From assembly GCF_038502225.1 (NCBI RefSeq), contig NC_091352.1, forward strand, positions 23,376,803 through 23,440,802: DNA of 64,000 nucleotides, written 5' to 3'. The notes beneath the pieces are model-generated. The model searched no databases and was not told the origin of the DNA. It was given only the letters and a program-made list of their open reading frames with translations. The translations under genes were made by a program, and so were the position numbers. Shown here piece after piece: positions 32,601 through 43,059 of this stretch (the first letter of the stretch is position 1; every line of letters begins with the position of its first letter). Source of the stretch: Cherax quadricarinatus (lineage: Eukaryota > Arthropoda > Malacostraca > Decapoda > Parastacidae).

Positions 32601-34212
32601 GCAGATAGTAAGTAGATTATCTGATTTAAATTATGTGGTAGCTCCCATTGATAAGACCTCAAAAACAAAAACTTACCACATTAATCAAATCAAGGCCTTT
32701 CATACACCAGATAAAGTCCCAGTAATGACTCTGTCCTCTACCTCTGAGGACGACTCTGACTCTTTGCACTCTATCTCTGAAATTAATACTAAACTTTCAA
32801 ATTCTGTCCTCCTCAAGGATCCTAGCCCGTTAATGGATGGATTATCTGAAATACAAGCAACCAATTTAACTGAGCTTCTACAGTCATATCCTAATATTTT
32901 TTCGGATGTGCCGAAAAAATGTACGTTAGGTTACCATGATGTAGATGTGGGAAAATCTAAACCAATTAAACTCTCCCCCTACAGAGCTAATCCTGAAAAG
33001 CAAAGGCTACTTCAGCAGGAAGTAGACTTCTTGTTAGAACATGGTTTAGTGGAGGAGTCATCTAGTCCATGGGCTTCACCGTGCATCCTAGTAAAAAAGG
33101 CTGATGGAGGGTTTCGTATGTGCACAGACTACCGTAAAGTGAACGAGGTCACAATCACAGATGCTTACCCTCTTCCTCGTCTGGATGACGTAATTGACTT
33201 TGTGGGTAAGGCTACTTTTGTGTCCAAATTAGATCTCCTTAAAGGTTACTATCAGGTACCTTTGACAGATAAGGCGAAGGAAATCTCTGCCTTCGTAATT
33301 CCAGGAGGTCATTATCAGTATACAGTTACCCCCTTCGGAATGAAAAATTCCCCCTCTTCATTCCAGAAACTCGTCCATCAGGCTATTAAAGGACTTGAAG
33401 GCACGGCAGCATACCTAGATGATATTGTTGTGGTGTCTGATACTTGGGATCAACACCTACTTAGACTTAAAGCTCTGTTTGAGACCTTTAAGAATTCCCA
33501 ATTAACAGTTAATTTATCTAAATCTTCCTTTGGCCAGGCCACTATCACTTTTCTAGGCCATGAAGTAGGTAGTGGTAATGTTGCACCTAAACTTGCTAAA
33601 GTTCTTTCGATTAAAGATTATCCAGTTCCTCATGATAGGAAATCTCTTCAACGTTTCCTAGGCATGATAGGATTTTACAGAAGATTCTGTAAGAATTTCT
33701 CAGATATTGTAGCCCCTCTTACCTCTCTTACCAGTCATAAAGTTCCCTTTAATTGGACGTCAGATTGTAACACTGCTTTTAATAAAGCAAAAAGATTATT
33801 GTGCTCTGCACCCATTCTCCTGTCTCCAGACTTCTCCAAACCTTTTTCATTACAGGTTGATGCTTGTGAGTCTGGGGTTGGGGCGGTACTATTACAAATC
33901 GGGAACAAGGAGCTGCAGCCAATCGCATACTTTTCAGCTAAGTTCCAGCCACATCAGAGAGCTTACTCTACCATTGAAAAAGAAGCCCTCGCGCTGGTAA
34001 TGGCTTTGGAGCATTTTGATGTTTATGTGGGCCAGACATCGCAGGTGGTCACAGTCTACAGTGATCACAACCCGTTAGTCTATCTCCAAGCCATGAAGAA
34101 TCACAACACAAGGCTTATGCGTTGGACGCTCAGGCTGCAGCCCTACAATATCAGAATTCATTATATTGCCGGCAAAGAAAATGTGTTGGCAGACTCTTTG
34201 TCAAGAGTCTAG
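29614..34212 (+). CDS. B2 Gag-Pol polyprotein, 1532 aa, order Gag-PR-IN-RT-RH
   Basis: Encodes everything needed for particle formation, reverse transcription and integration. Start 'MPRRRVRRLVSAYTL' at the first ATG after the leader. Gag is residues 1 to about 395, with an Arg/Glu-rich helix near 120-135 and a capsid-like domain 150-300. CCHC knuckle 'CFRCNKVGHISSNC' at 399-412. Protease 'RDTGAYCSLV' with Asp463. Integrase HHCC at about 697-737, core D765 ('IIDCVGPLP'), D824 ('QSDQGTNF') and E860 ('GALERFHQ'), giving D-x58-D-x35-E, then a 'HPGDKVLVQEP' linker. RT with D1207 ('SKLDLLKGYYQ') and YLDD 1267-1270. RNase H with D1416, E1457 and D1484. Ends '...LADSLSRV' and TAG. No frameshift or stop separates gag from pol. 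No envelope gene follows. Host proteins of similar sequence are very unlikely. Confidence 0.96.
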   Translation: MPRRRVRRLVSAYTLHNLPKLSLQRCWQIARFIGIPYKRTLTAAQLRSLIADILIEEEMAHQTPPFTGAREKTTMFSQEEDDTPTEQNGQYSAAGLSQGESASLALELAKITLEQTREQRAFAREEFDRERERRQFSHSVNDFSLQKAVQLVPRFNEAEPEQFFESFENQARALRWPEQHWAALVHTALLGKAQEFTSVLTDAEFSDYQVVKTTVLGAYTCIPAKYRKTFKLNRRQLGQSLVDFARQQTKAFTSWYKASGVSNFEELVQLILIDNLLESVGPEVRVFLQDRDLTTALEAARLADTFETNRSLSERSCLSFQQSGVSRDRQHWRMKCQQEGERLRHPNKSPGEPRFSTYGPPAERQTTYGASRQQYPERHQPERHHLQRHQGVKGKPVVCFRCNKVGHISSNCPQKPQPIGKISNIPSNMSPREVEKGMAPYYCESLISLQENSEPTKVNTFRDTGAYCSLVREGILPLSENTSLNSSVLLEAYGGAIYSVPLHKIYVQCKYYTGYLTVGISKGFPMKNAMLLLGNNITTVTSCPEPIMINAFPVLAITRATSQGLSGENVDLSLDDSDLGIATLFYETHRPESRKSSEQTPIKPSYSQVAGFPDVSVSMPEGLSFREEQRKDPSLKFAFEAAMGKSSLGHPVKYEVKNDYLVCTETGKEIEGRQLYDRLVVPTKYRPQILNIAHNTSLGGHLGITKTLYRITKEFYWPKLKKDVKNHIRCCRECQQVGKPGHSIKPAPLQPIPADGEPFADLIIDCVGPLPKSKSGNQYLFTIMDKVTRYPEAVPMRSINTKAILKALTKFISCFGIPKTIQSDQGTNFTAKAFREVLTRLGIIHNLSTAYHPQSQGALERFHQTLKTMMRSFCMHFPTDWDESLPLLLFSVRETVQESTGYSPFELIFGHNVRGPLRVLKEGWMGEDVSSALYNPSSRLQVARELATANLKIAQSKMKQRYDKSAQFRSFHPGDKVLVQEPIPGHTLKARFTGPMQIVSRLSDLNYVVAPIDKTSKTKTYHINQIKAFHTPDKVPVMTLSSTSEDDSDSLHSISEINTKLSNSVLLKDPSPLMDGLSEIQATNLTELLQSYPNIFSDVPKKCTLGYHDVDVGKSKPIKLSPYRANPEKQRLLQQEVDFLLEHGLVEESSSPWASPCILVKKADGGFRMCTDYRKVNEVTITDAYPLPRLDDVIDFVGKATFVSKLDLLKGYYQVPLTDKAKEISAFVIPGGHYQYTVTPFGMKNSPSSFQKLVHQAIKGLEGTAAYLDDIVVVSDTWDQHLLRLKALFETFKNSQLTVNLSKSSFGQATITFLGHEVGSGNVAPKLAKVLSIKDYPVPHDRKSLQRFLGMIGFYRRFCKNFSDIVAPLTSLTSHKVPFNWTSDCNTAFNKAKRLLCSAPILLSPDFSKPFSLQVDACESGVGAVLLQIGNKELQPIAYFSAKFQPHQRAYSTIEKEALALVMALEHFDVYVGQTSQVVTVYSDHNPLVYLQAMKNHNTRLMRWTLRLQPYNIRIHYIAGKENVLADSLSRV

Positions 34213-34530
34213 TTTATTATTTTATTTAGGTTAGGATGTATTTGTGGTAACCCCCCTTTCAAGCTCTTTTTTTTTATCCCCTGATGTGGGGTTTTTTTTT
34301 TTAGTGAGGGGATGCGGGCTACCGTCCGCCTGTATCTTGGACCTATGCTAGCCTGTCTGACTGCTGTCTCACTCTAAGTTTAGGGTTTGGCTTTTGGTCA
34401 CTAGGAAAGCTGAGCTCTATCTAAGAGTTGGATGGTGGAGAGGATAGGCGGTCCCATTATTTTGTGCCATGGCGGCACGGTTACCACTGGGAGGTGGCAG
34501 CCTAATCCTGAGCCTTCTCGGGGGTGGGGG
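34213..34530 (+). promoter_or_regulatory. B2 3' untranslated region and polypurine tract
   Basis: 318 nt with two T runs (about 34266-34275 and 34293-34302) and no ORF of note. The final CGGGGGTGGGGG before the 3' LTR (about 34519-34530) is the plus-strand priming site. The same structure is found inverted in B3 at 45460-45780. Confidence 0.7.
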
Positions 34531-34954
34531 TGTGGCATGCAAAGAGTACGTAACCTTTATTCGGCGCATGGACACACCCTCATTTACAGGCTATCTCCCC
34601 CAACCAGCGAACCAGGTTGCTAAGAGTTGATGATGGGGCCCCATCGTTCAACTAGTGACCAGGTTCTAGCCAATAAGAAGGTGGGATTGACAATCGCAGA
34701 GGTTATGTGGATACCGCTCTCCTGTCTGCCCTTGTCATTCCCACTCTAGAGCTGGTTGAAGCACGGTCTGCTATCTTGTGGCTTCTATTTCTGCTTTGCT
34801 TACCGTGGAGTGCACTATATTTATCACTGTACATAGTGTACATATTGCTGTTATAATTGGTGAAGGATAATATAAGTCTAAACTTTTTCTACTGTGTTTA
34901 TTTGCTCCCATTACACCTGGGATAACAGGCCATTTGAAATCCTAGGTTGTAATA
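34531..34954 (+). repeat. B2 3' LTR
   Basis: Same 424 bp as the 5' LTR. Followed by the right target copy CACAA. Confidence 0.95.
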
Positions 34955-35555
34955 CACAATAAGTGTCTTGGTCCCAAGACTGTTCAGCAACATCCCACCA
35001 TACATAAGTTGAATTATCAATAGACCTCTGGCTACTTACAAGAGGGAACTGGACAGATACCTAAAGTCAGTGCTCAACCAACCGGGCTGTGGGTCGTACG
35101 TTAGATTGCATGCGGTCTTCAGTAACAGCCTGGTTGATCAGGCCTTGATCCGACGAGAGGCCTGGTCACGGACTGGGGCGAGGATGGGGGTAGGGCGTTG
35201 AGTCTCGGAACGACCTCCAGGTAGAAAGACTCATGGTAGGTAGCTGTACATGTGTCCACTTACCTAATAATATATGGCGAAATTTGAATCTAACCAAGAA
35301 AAGGAGGCGACTCTTCATGAGTCCTCTGAAGAGGGCCTTAGTTACACGCTGAAATATATAACAATACATAGTACAGCTAACTTCTATGTCAACACTGCGG
35401 ACTTGACACAGAGAGTAAATTCATACAGAGAAAAAGTCAGTGTAGTATATACAGATATAATGTACTGTGATGCGAGTTGTGGCAAATTGTTTTTTTTCAG
35501 TGTGGCCTCTAGTTAATAGCAATAGTTGCTTAAATAATAGAACAATGTAGTCTAG
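34955..35555 (+). repeat. Dispersed repeat ('SNSLVDQALIRREAW' type) and unassigned DNA
   Basis: 34990-35230 can be translated in pieces as 'LDRYLKSVLNQPGCGSYV' and 'NSLVDQALIRREAWSRTGA', a phrase I recognise from many decapod repeat copies. It is not a functional gene here because of stops and shifts. 35230-35555 shows a short open stretch (35274-35516) without recognisable domains, probably chance. Confidence 0.55.
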
Positions 35556-35598
35556 CAGGGCCCTGCCCCTGATAGTTGATACAACTACTGCCCTCACT

Positions 35599-36029
35599 GC
35601 GTGTATAAATGGAAGACAGGAATAAATAAAGAGGATGTAAATAGTGTGCTGAAAATATCTAGCCTAGACAGGACTCGCAGCAATGGTCTTAAGTTGGAAA
35701 AATTCAGATTCAGGAAGGATATAGGAAAGTACTGGTTTGGTAATAGAGTTGTGCATGAGTGGAACAAACTCCCGAGTACAGTTATAGAGGCCAGAACGTT
35801 GTGTAGCTTTGAAAATAGATTGGATAAATACATGAGTGGGTGTGGGTGGGTGTGAGTTGGACCTGATTAGCTTGTGCTACCAGGACGGTTGCCGTGTTCC
35901 TCCCTTATGTCAAGGTGACCTGACCTGACTAGGTTGGGTGCATTAACTTAAGCCGGTAGGAGACTTAGACCTGCCTCGCATGGGCCAGTAGGCCTGCTGC
36001 AGCGTTCCTACGTTCTTATGTTCTTCTTC
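35599..36029 (+). pseudogene. LINE C-terminus and 3' tail inside the satellite
   Basis: 35601-35855 reads 'FRFRKDIGKYWFGNRVVHEWNKLPSTVIEA' in pieces: the terminal 'R...FF..R.v..WN.LP' block of Jockey/CR1-type LINE ORF2. It is followed by a 3' UTR with 'GGCCAGTAGGCCTGCTGCAG' and a short TTCTTATG-type repeat tail. Satellite units lie directly on both sides, so a 5'-truncated LINE copy landed in the array. Confidence 0.75.
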
Positions 36030-36712
36030 TTATGATAGTTGATACAACTACTGCCCTCACTGCCCCTGATAGTTGACACAACCACATCCATCCCTGCCCC
36101 TGATAGTTGATACAACCACAGCCATCCCTGCCCCTGATAGTTGATACAACTACTGCCCTCGCTGCCCCTGATAGTTGATACAACCACAGCCATCCCTGCC
36201 CCTGATAGTTGATACAACCACAGCCATCCCTGCCCCTGATAGTTGATACAACCACAGCCATCCCTGCCCCTGATAGTTGATACAACTACTGCCCTCACTG
36301 CCCCTGATAGTTGATACAACCACAGCCATCCCTGCCCCTGATAGTTGATACAACTACAGCCATCCCTGCCCCTGATAGTTGATACAACCACAGCCATCCC
36401 TGCCCCTGATAGTTGATACAACCACAGCCATCCCTGCCCCTGATAGTTGATACAACTACTGCCCTCACTGCCCCTGATAGTTGATACAACCACAGCCATC
36501 CCTGCCCCTGATAGTTGATACAACTACAGCCATCCCTGCCCCTGATAGTTGATACAACCACAGCCATCCCTGCCCCTGATAGTTGATACAACTACAGCCA
36601 TCCCTGCCCCTGATAGTTGATACAACTACTGCCCTCACTGCCCCTGATAGTTGATACAACCACAGCCATCCCTGTCCCTGATAGTTGACACAACCACAGC
36701 CAGGGGGGATGT

Positions 36713-36815
36713 GGAAGGCATTCAGGCTTAATTCGGGGAACTGGAGCACAGATCCAATTCCCTAAATCAAGAGCCCATAACCAACATAAAGGAACCTTCC
36801 TTGAGGGGTGATACA
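36713..36815. repeat. Dispersed repeat within the satellite
   Basis: Non-satellite sequence with 'GGAAGGCATTCAGGCTTAAT' and 'GAACCTTCCTTGAGGGGTGA'. It recurs in reverse orientation at about 58395-58474. I associate it with a common decapod repeat. Confidence 0.7.
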
Positions 36816-36949
36816 ACCACAGCCCTCCCCTGCCCTTGATAGTTTATACAACCTCAGCACTTCCAGCACCTGATAGTTGATACTACTAAAGCCATCCCTG
36901 CCTCTGATAGTTGATACTACCACAGCCCTCACTGCCCCTGATAGTTGAT

Positions 36950-37375
36950 TGTGGCATGCAAAGAGTAAGTAACCTTTATTCGGCGCATGTATGCACCCTC
37001 ATTTACAGGCTATCTCCCCCAACCAGCGAACCAGGTTGCTAAGAGTTGATGATGGGGCCCAGTCGTTCAACTAGTGACCAGGTTCTAGCCAATAAGAAGA
37101 TGGTTTTGGCAATCGCAGAGGTTATGTGGGTACCGCTCTCCTGTCTGCCCTTGTCATTCCCATTCTAGAGCTCGTTGAAGCACGGTCTGTTATCTTGTGG
37201 CTTCTATTTCTGCTTTGCTTACCGTGGAGTGCACTATACTTATCACTGTACATAGTGTACATATTGCTGTTCTAAATTGGTGAAGGATAATATAAATCTA
37301 AACTTTTTCTGCTGTGTTTATTTTGCTCCCAATACACCCGGGATAACAGGCCATTTGGAATCCTGGGTTGTAATA
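36950..37375 (+). mobile_element. Solo LTR of family B, TSD TTGAT
   Basis: 426 bp, TGTGGCATGC...GGTTGTAATA, with no internal region. TTGAT flanks both sides (36945-36949 and 37376-37380), and the satellite unit is continuous once the LTR and one TTGAT are removed. It therefore arose by LTR-LTR recombination of a full element that had inserted in the 34-bp satellite. Confidence 0.95.
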
Positions 37376-37473
37376 TTGATACAACCACAGCCATCACTGC
37401 CCTTGATAGTTGATAAAACCACTGCCCTCACAGCCCCGGATAGTTGATACAACCACTGCCCTCACTGCCCATG

Positions 37474-39889
37474 ATAGTTGATACAACCACAGCCCAACCA
37501 GCAGCTGATAGTTGATATTACCAAAGCCCTCCCTGCCCCCTGATAGTTGATGCAACCACAGCCCTCACTGCCCCTAATAGTTGATACAACCACAGCCCAC
37601 ACTGCCCATGATACTTGATACAAACACTGCCCTCACTGCCCCTGATAGTTGATACAACCACAGCCCTCCCTGCATTTGATAGTTGATGCAACCACAGCCC
37701 TCACTGCCACTGATAGTTGATACAATCACTGCCCTCACTGCCCTTGATAGTTGATACAACCTCTGCCCTCATTGCCCCTGGTAGTTGATACAACCACAGC
37801 CCTCACTGCCCCTGATAGTTGATGCAACTACAGCCCTCACTGCCACTGAGAGTTGATACAACCACTGCCCTCCCAGCCCCTGATAATTGATATAACCACT
37901 GCCATCACTGACCCTGATAGTTGATACAACCACTGCGCTCACTGCCCCTGATAGTTGATACAACCACTGCCCTCCCAGCCCCTGATAGTTGATGCAACTA
38001 CAGCCCTCACTGCCCCTGATAGTTGATACGACCACTGCCCTCACTGCCCATGATAATTGATACAACCACTGCCCCCCACAGCCCCTGATAGTTGATACAA
38101 CCACTGCCTTCACTGTCCTTGATAGTTGAAACAACAACTGCCTTCACTGCTCCTGAGAGTTGATGCAACCACAGCCATCCCTGCCCCTGATAGTTGATAC
38201 AACCACAGCCATCCCTGCCCCTGATAGTTGATACAACCACAGCCATCCCTGCCCCTGATAGTTGATACCACCACAGCCATCCCTGCCCCTGATAGTTGAT
38301 ACAACCACAGCCATCCCTGTCCCTGATAGTTGATACAACCACAGCCATCCCTGCCCCTGATAGTTGATACAACCACAGCCATCCCTGCCCCTGATAGTTG
38401 ATACAACCACAGCCATCCCTGCCTCTGATAGTTGATACAACCACAGCCATCCCTGCCTCTGATAGTTGATACAACCACAGCCATCACTGCCTCTGATAGT
38501 TGATACAACCACAGCCATCCCTGCCCCTGATAGTTGATACAACCACAGCCATCACTGCCCCTGATAGTTGATACAACCACAGCCATCCCTGCCCCTGATA
38601 GTTGATACAACCACAGCCATCCCTGCCCCTGATAGTTGATACAACCACAGCCATCCCTGCCTCTGATAGTTGATACAACCACAGCCATCCCTGCCTCTGA
38701 TAGTTGATACAACCACAGCCATCACTGCCTCTGATAGTTGATACAACCACAGCCATCCCTGCCCCTGATAGTTGATACAACCACAGCCATCACTGCCCCT
38801 GATAGTTGATACAACCACAGCCATCCCTGCCCCTGATAGTTGATACAACCACAGCCATCCCTGCCCTTGATAGTTAATACAACCACAGCCATCCCTGCCT
38901 CTGATAGTTGATACAATCACAGCCATCCCTGCCCCTGATAGTTGATACAACCACAGCCATCCCTGCCCCTGATAGTTGATACAACCACAGCCATCCAGGC
39001 CCCTGATAGTTGATACAACGACAGCTATCACTGCCCCTGATAGTTGATACAACCACAGCCATCCTTGCCTCTGATAGTTGATACAACCACAGCCATCTCT
39101 GCCCCTGATAGTTGATACAACCACAGCCATCCCTGCCCCTGATAGTTAATACAACCACAGCCATCACTGCCCCTGATAGTTGATACAACCACAGCCATCC
39201 CTGCCCCTGATAGTTGATACAACCACAGCCATCATTGCCCCTGATAGTTGATACAACCACAGCCATCACTGCCCCTGATAGTTGATACAACCACAGCCAT
39301 CCCTGCCCCAGATAGTTGATACAACCACAGCCATCCCTGCCCCTGATAGTTGATACAACCACAGCCATCCCTGCCTCTGATAGTTGATACAACCACAGCC
39401 ATCACTGCCTCTGATAGTTGATACAACCACAGCCATCCCTGCCCCTGATAGTTGATACAACCACAGCCATCACTGCCCCTGATAGTTGATACAACCACAG
39501 CCATCCCTGCCCCCGATAGTTGATACAACCACAGCCATCCCTGCCCCTGATAGTTAATACAACCACAGCCATCCCTGCCTCTGATAGTTGATACAATCAC
39601 AGCCATCCCTGCCCCTGATAGTTGATACAACCACAGCCATCCCTGCCCCTGATAGTTGATACAACCACAGCCATCCAGGCCCCTGATAGTTGATACAACC
39701 ACAGCTATCACTGCCCCTGATAGTTGATACAACCACAGCCATCCCTGCCCCTGATAGTTGATACAACCACAGCCATCATTGCCCCTGATAGTTGATACAA
39801 CCACAGCCATCACTGCCCCTGATAGTTGATACAACCACAGCCATCCCTGCCCCTGATAGTTGATACAACCACAGCCATCCCTGCCCCTG
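37474..39889. repeat. Higher-order satellite unit, copy 1 (2416 bp)
   Basis: The rare phrase 'CCCAACCAGCAGCTGATAG' starts this block and recurs 2416 bp later. All variant monomers in 37500-38400 reappear in the same order at +2416. Confidence 0.9.
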
Positions 39890-42092
39890 ATAGTTGATAC
39901 AACCACAGCCCAACCAGCAGCTGATAGTTGATATTACCAAAGCCCTCCCTGCCCCCTGATAGTTGATGCAACCACAGCCCTCACTGCCCCTAATAGTTGA
40001 TACAACCACAGCCCACACTGCCCATGATACTTGATACAAACACTGCCCTCACTGCCCCTGATAGTTGATACAACCACAGCCCTCCCTGCATTTGATAGTT
40101 GATGCAACCACAGCCCTCACTGCCACTGATAGTTGATACAATCACTGCCCTCACTGCCCTTGATAGTTGATACAACCTCTGCCCTCATTGCCCCTGGTAG
40201 TTGATACAACCACAGCCCTCACTGCCCCTGATAGTTGATGCAACTACAGCCCTCACTGCCACTGAGAGTTGATACAACCACTGCCCTCCCAGCCCCTGAT
40301 AATTGATATAACCACTGCCATCACTGACCCTGATAGTTGATACAACCACTGCGCTCACTGCCCCTGATAGTTGATACAACCACTGCCCTCCCAGCCCCTG
40401 ATAGTTGATGCAACTACAGCCCTCACTGCCCCTGATAGTTGATACGACCACTGCCCTCACTGCCCATGATAATTGATACAACCACTGCCCCCCACAGCCC
40501 CTGATAGTTGATACAACCACTGCCTTCACTGTCCTTGATAGTTGAAACAACAACTGCCTTCACTGCTCCTGAGAGTTGATGCAACCACAGCCATCCCTGC
40601 CCCTGATAGTTGATACAACCACAGCCATCCCTGCCCCTGATAGTTGATACAACCACAGCCATCCCTGCCCCTGATAGTTGATACCACCACAGCCATCCCT
40701 GCCCCTGATAGTTGATACAACCACAGCCATCCCTGTCCCTGATAGTTGATACAACCACAGCCATCCCTGCCCCTGATAGTTGATACAACCACAGCCATCC
40801 CTTCCCCTGATAGTTGATACAACCACAGCCATCCCTGCCTCTGATAGTTGATACAACCACAGCCATCACTGCCCCTGAGAGTTGATATAACCACAGGCAT
40901 CACTGCCCCTGATAGTTGATACAACCACAGCCATCCCTACCTCTGATAGTTGATACAACCACAGCCATCCCTGCCTCTGATAGTTGATACAACCACAGCC
41001 ATCACTGCCTCTGATAGTTGATACAACCACAGCCATCCCTGCCCCTGATAGTTGATACAACCACAGCCATCACTGCCCCTGATAGTTGATACAACCACAG
41101 CCATCCCTGCCCCTGATAGTTGATACAACCACAGCCATCCCTGCCCCTGATAGTTAATACAACCACAGCCATCCCTGCCTCTGATAGTTGATACAATCAC
41201 AGCCATCCCTGCCCCTGATAGTTGATACAACCACAGCCATCCCTGCCCCTGATAGTTGATACAACCACAGCCATCCAGGCCCCTGATAGTTGATACAACC
41301 ACAGCTATCACTGCCCCTGATAGTTGATACAACCACAGCCATCCTTGCCTCTGATAGTTGATACAACCACAGCCATCTCTGCCCCTGATAGTTGATACAA
41401 CCACAGCCATCCCTGCCCCTGATAGTTAATACAACCACAGCCATCACTGCCCCTGATAGTTGATACAACCACAGCCATCCCTGCCCCTGATAGTTGATAC
41501 AACCACAGCCATCATTGCCCCTGATAGTTGATACAACCACAGCCGTCACTGCCCCTGATAGTTGATACAACCACAGCCATCCCTGCCCCAGATAGTTGAT
41601 ACAACCACAGCCATCCCTGCCCCTGATAGTTGATACAACCACAGCCATCCCTGCCTCTGATAGTTGATACAACCACAGCCATCACTGCCTCTGATAGTTG
41701 ATACAACCACAGCCATCCCTGCCCCTGATAGTTGTTACAACCACAGCCATCACTGCCCCTGATAGTTGATACAACCACAGCCATCCCTGCCCCTGATAGT
41801 TGATACAACCACAGCCATCCCTGCCCCTGATAGTTAATACAACCACAGCCATCCCTGCCTCTGATAGTTGATACAATCACAGCCATCCCTGCCCCTGATA
41901 GTTGATACAACCACAGCCATCCCTGCCCCTGATAGTTGATACAACCACAGCCATCCAGGCCCCTGATAGTTGATACAACCACAGCTATCACTGCCCCTGA
42001 TAGTTGATACAACCACAGCCATCCCTGCCCCTGATAGTTGATACAACCACAGCCATCATTGCCCCTGATAGTTGATACAACCACAGCCATCC
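39890..42092. repeat. Higher-order satellite unit, copy 2 (about 2203 bp)
   Basis: Matches copy 1 at offset 2416 in its first kilobase and at offset 2280 from about 41000 on. It has thus lost 136 bp, exactly four monomers, near 40800-40950. Correspondence ends near 42092. A further partial match at +544 bp (16 monomers) links 41834-42046 to 42378-42590. Confidence 0.85.
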
Positions 42093-43059
42093 AGGCCCCT
42101 GATAGTTGATACAACCACAGCTATCACTGCCCCTGATAGTTGATACAATCACAGCCATCCCTGCCCCTGATAGTTGATACAACCACAGCCATCCCTGCCC
42201 CTGATAGTTGATACAACCACAGCCATCCAGGCCCCTGATAGTTGATACAACCACAGCCATCCCTGCCCCTGATAGTTGATACAACCACAGCCATCACTGC
42301 CCCTGATAGTTGATACAACCACAGCCATCCCTGCCCCTGATAGTTGATACAACCACAGCCATCCCTGCCCCTGATAGTTAATACAACCACAGCCATCCCT
42401 GCCTCTGATAGTTGATACAATCACAGCCATCCCTGCCCCTGATAGTTGATACAACCACAGCCATCCCTGCCCCTGATAGTTGATACAACCACAGCCATCC
42501 AGGCCCCTGATAGTTGATACAACCACAGCTATCACTGCCCCTGATAGTTGATACAACCACAGCCATCCCTGCCCCTGATAGTTGATACAACCACAGCCAT
42601 CACTGCCCCTGATAGTTGATACAACCACAGCCATCCCTGCCCCTGATAGTTGATACAACCACAGCCATCCCTGCCCCTGATAGTTGATACAACCACAGCC
42701 ATCCCTGGCCCTGATAGTTTATACAACCACAGCCATCTCTGCCCCTGATAGTTGATACAACCACAGCCATCCCTGCCATTGATAGCTGATACAACCACAG
42801 CCATCCCTGCCCCTGATAGTTGATACAACCACAGCCATCACTGCCTCTGATAGTTGATACAACCACAGCCATCCCTGCCATTGATAGCTGATACAACCAC
42901 AGCCATCCCTGCCCCTGATAGTTGATACAACCACAGCCCTCCAAGCCCTTGATAGTTGATACAACCACAGCCCTCACTCCCCCTGATAGTTGATACAACC
43001 ACGACCCTCACTGCCCCTGATGGTTGATACAACCACAGCTCTCACTGCCCCAACATATT

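Larger units (their letters stand above)
28869..34954 (+). mobile_element. B2: intact Gmr1-like LTR retrotransposon, 6086 bp, TSD CACAA
   Basis: The LTRs 28869-29292 and 34531-34954 are each 424 bp and I see no difference between them. CACAA at 28864-28868 and 34955-34959 is the target duplication. PBS directly at the 5' LTR, one 1532-codon gag-pol frame, and a purine tract CGGGGGTGGGGG before the 3' LTR. Integrase precedes RT. The LTRs begin TG but end TA, fixed by the duplications here and at the solo LTR. All expected catalytic residues are visible, so this looks like a young and possibly active copy, and the reference for the fragments B1 and B3. Confidence 0.96.
35556..43045. repeat. 34-bp satellite array
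   Basis: Unit of 34 bp built from 'CCTGATAGTTGATACAACCA' and 'CAGCCATCCCTGCC', repeated about 190 times with point variants. Common variants are CATCCCTG or CATCACTG, CCTCACTG, and GCCTCTG for GCCCCTG. Interrupted by a LINE tail (35599-36029), a dispersed repeat (36713-36815) and a solo B LTR (36950-37375). Variant composition changes along the array: ACTGCCCTC units dominate 37380-38150 and 39900-40560, while CAGCCATC units dominate elsewhere. Because 34 is not a multiple of 3, one minus-strand peptide frame cycles through all three phases, which produces spurious long ORFs. Confidence 0.97.

Noticed and set aside
35274..35516. 80-codon ORF between B2 and the satellite
   Set aside because: Short, no domain, in repeat-derived DNA. 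Length is within chance expectation.
36008..43032. Dozens of minus-strand ORFs up to 224 codons with Tyr/Gln/Leu/Ser and Gly/Cys repeats
   Set aside because: They are the 34-bp satellite read in rotating phase. The unit carries no stop in that strand and the 'proteins' overlap in all frames.
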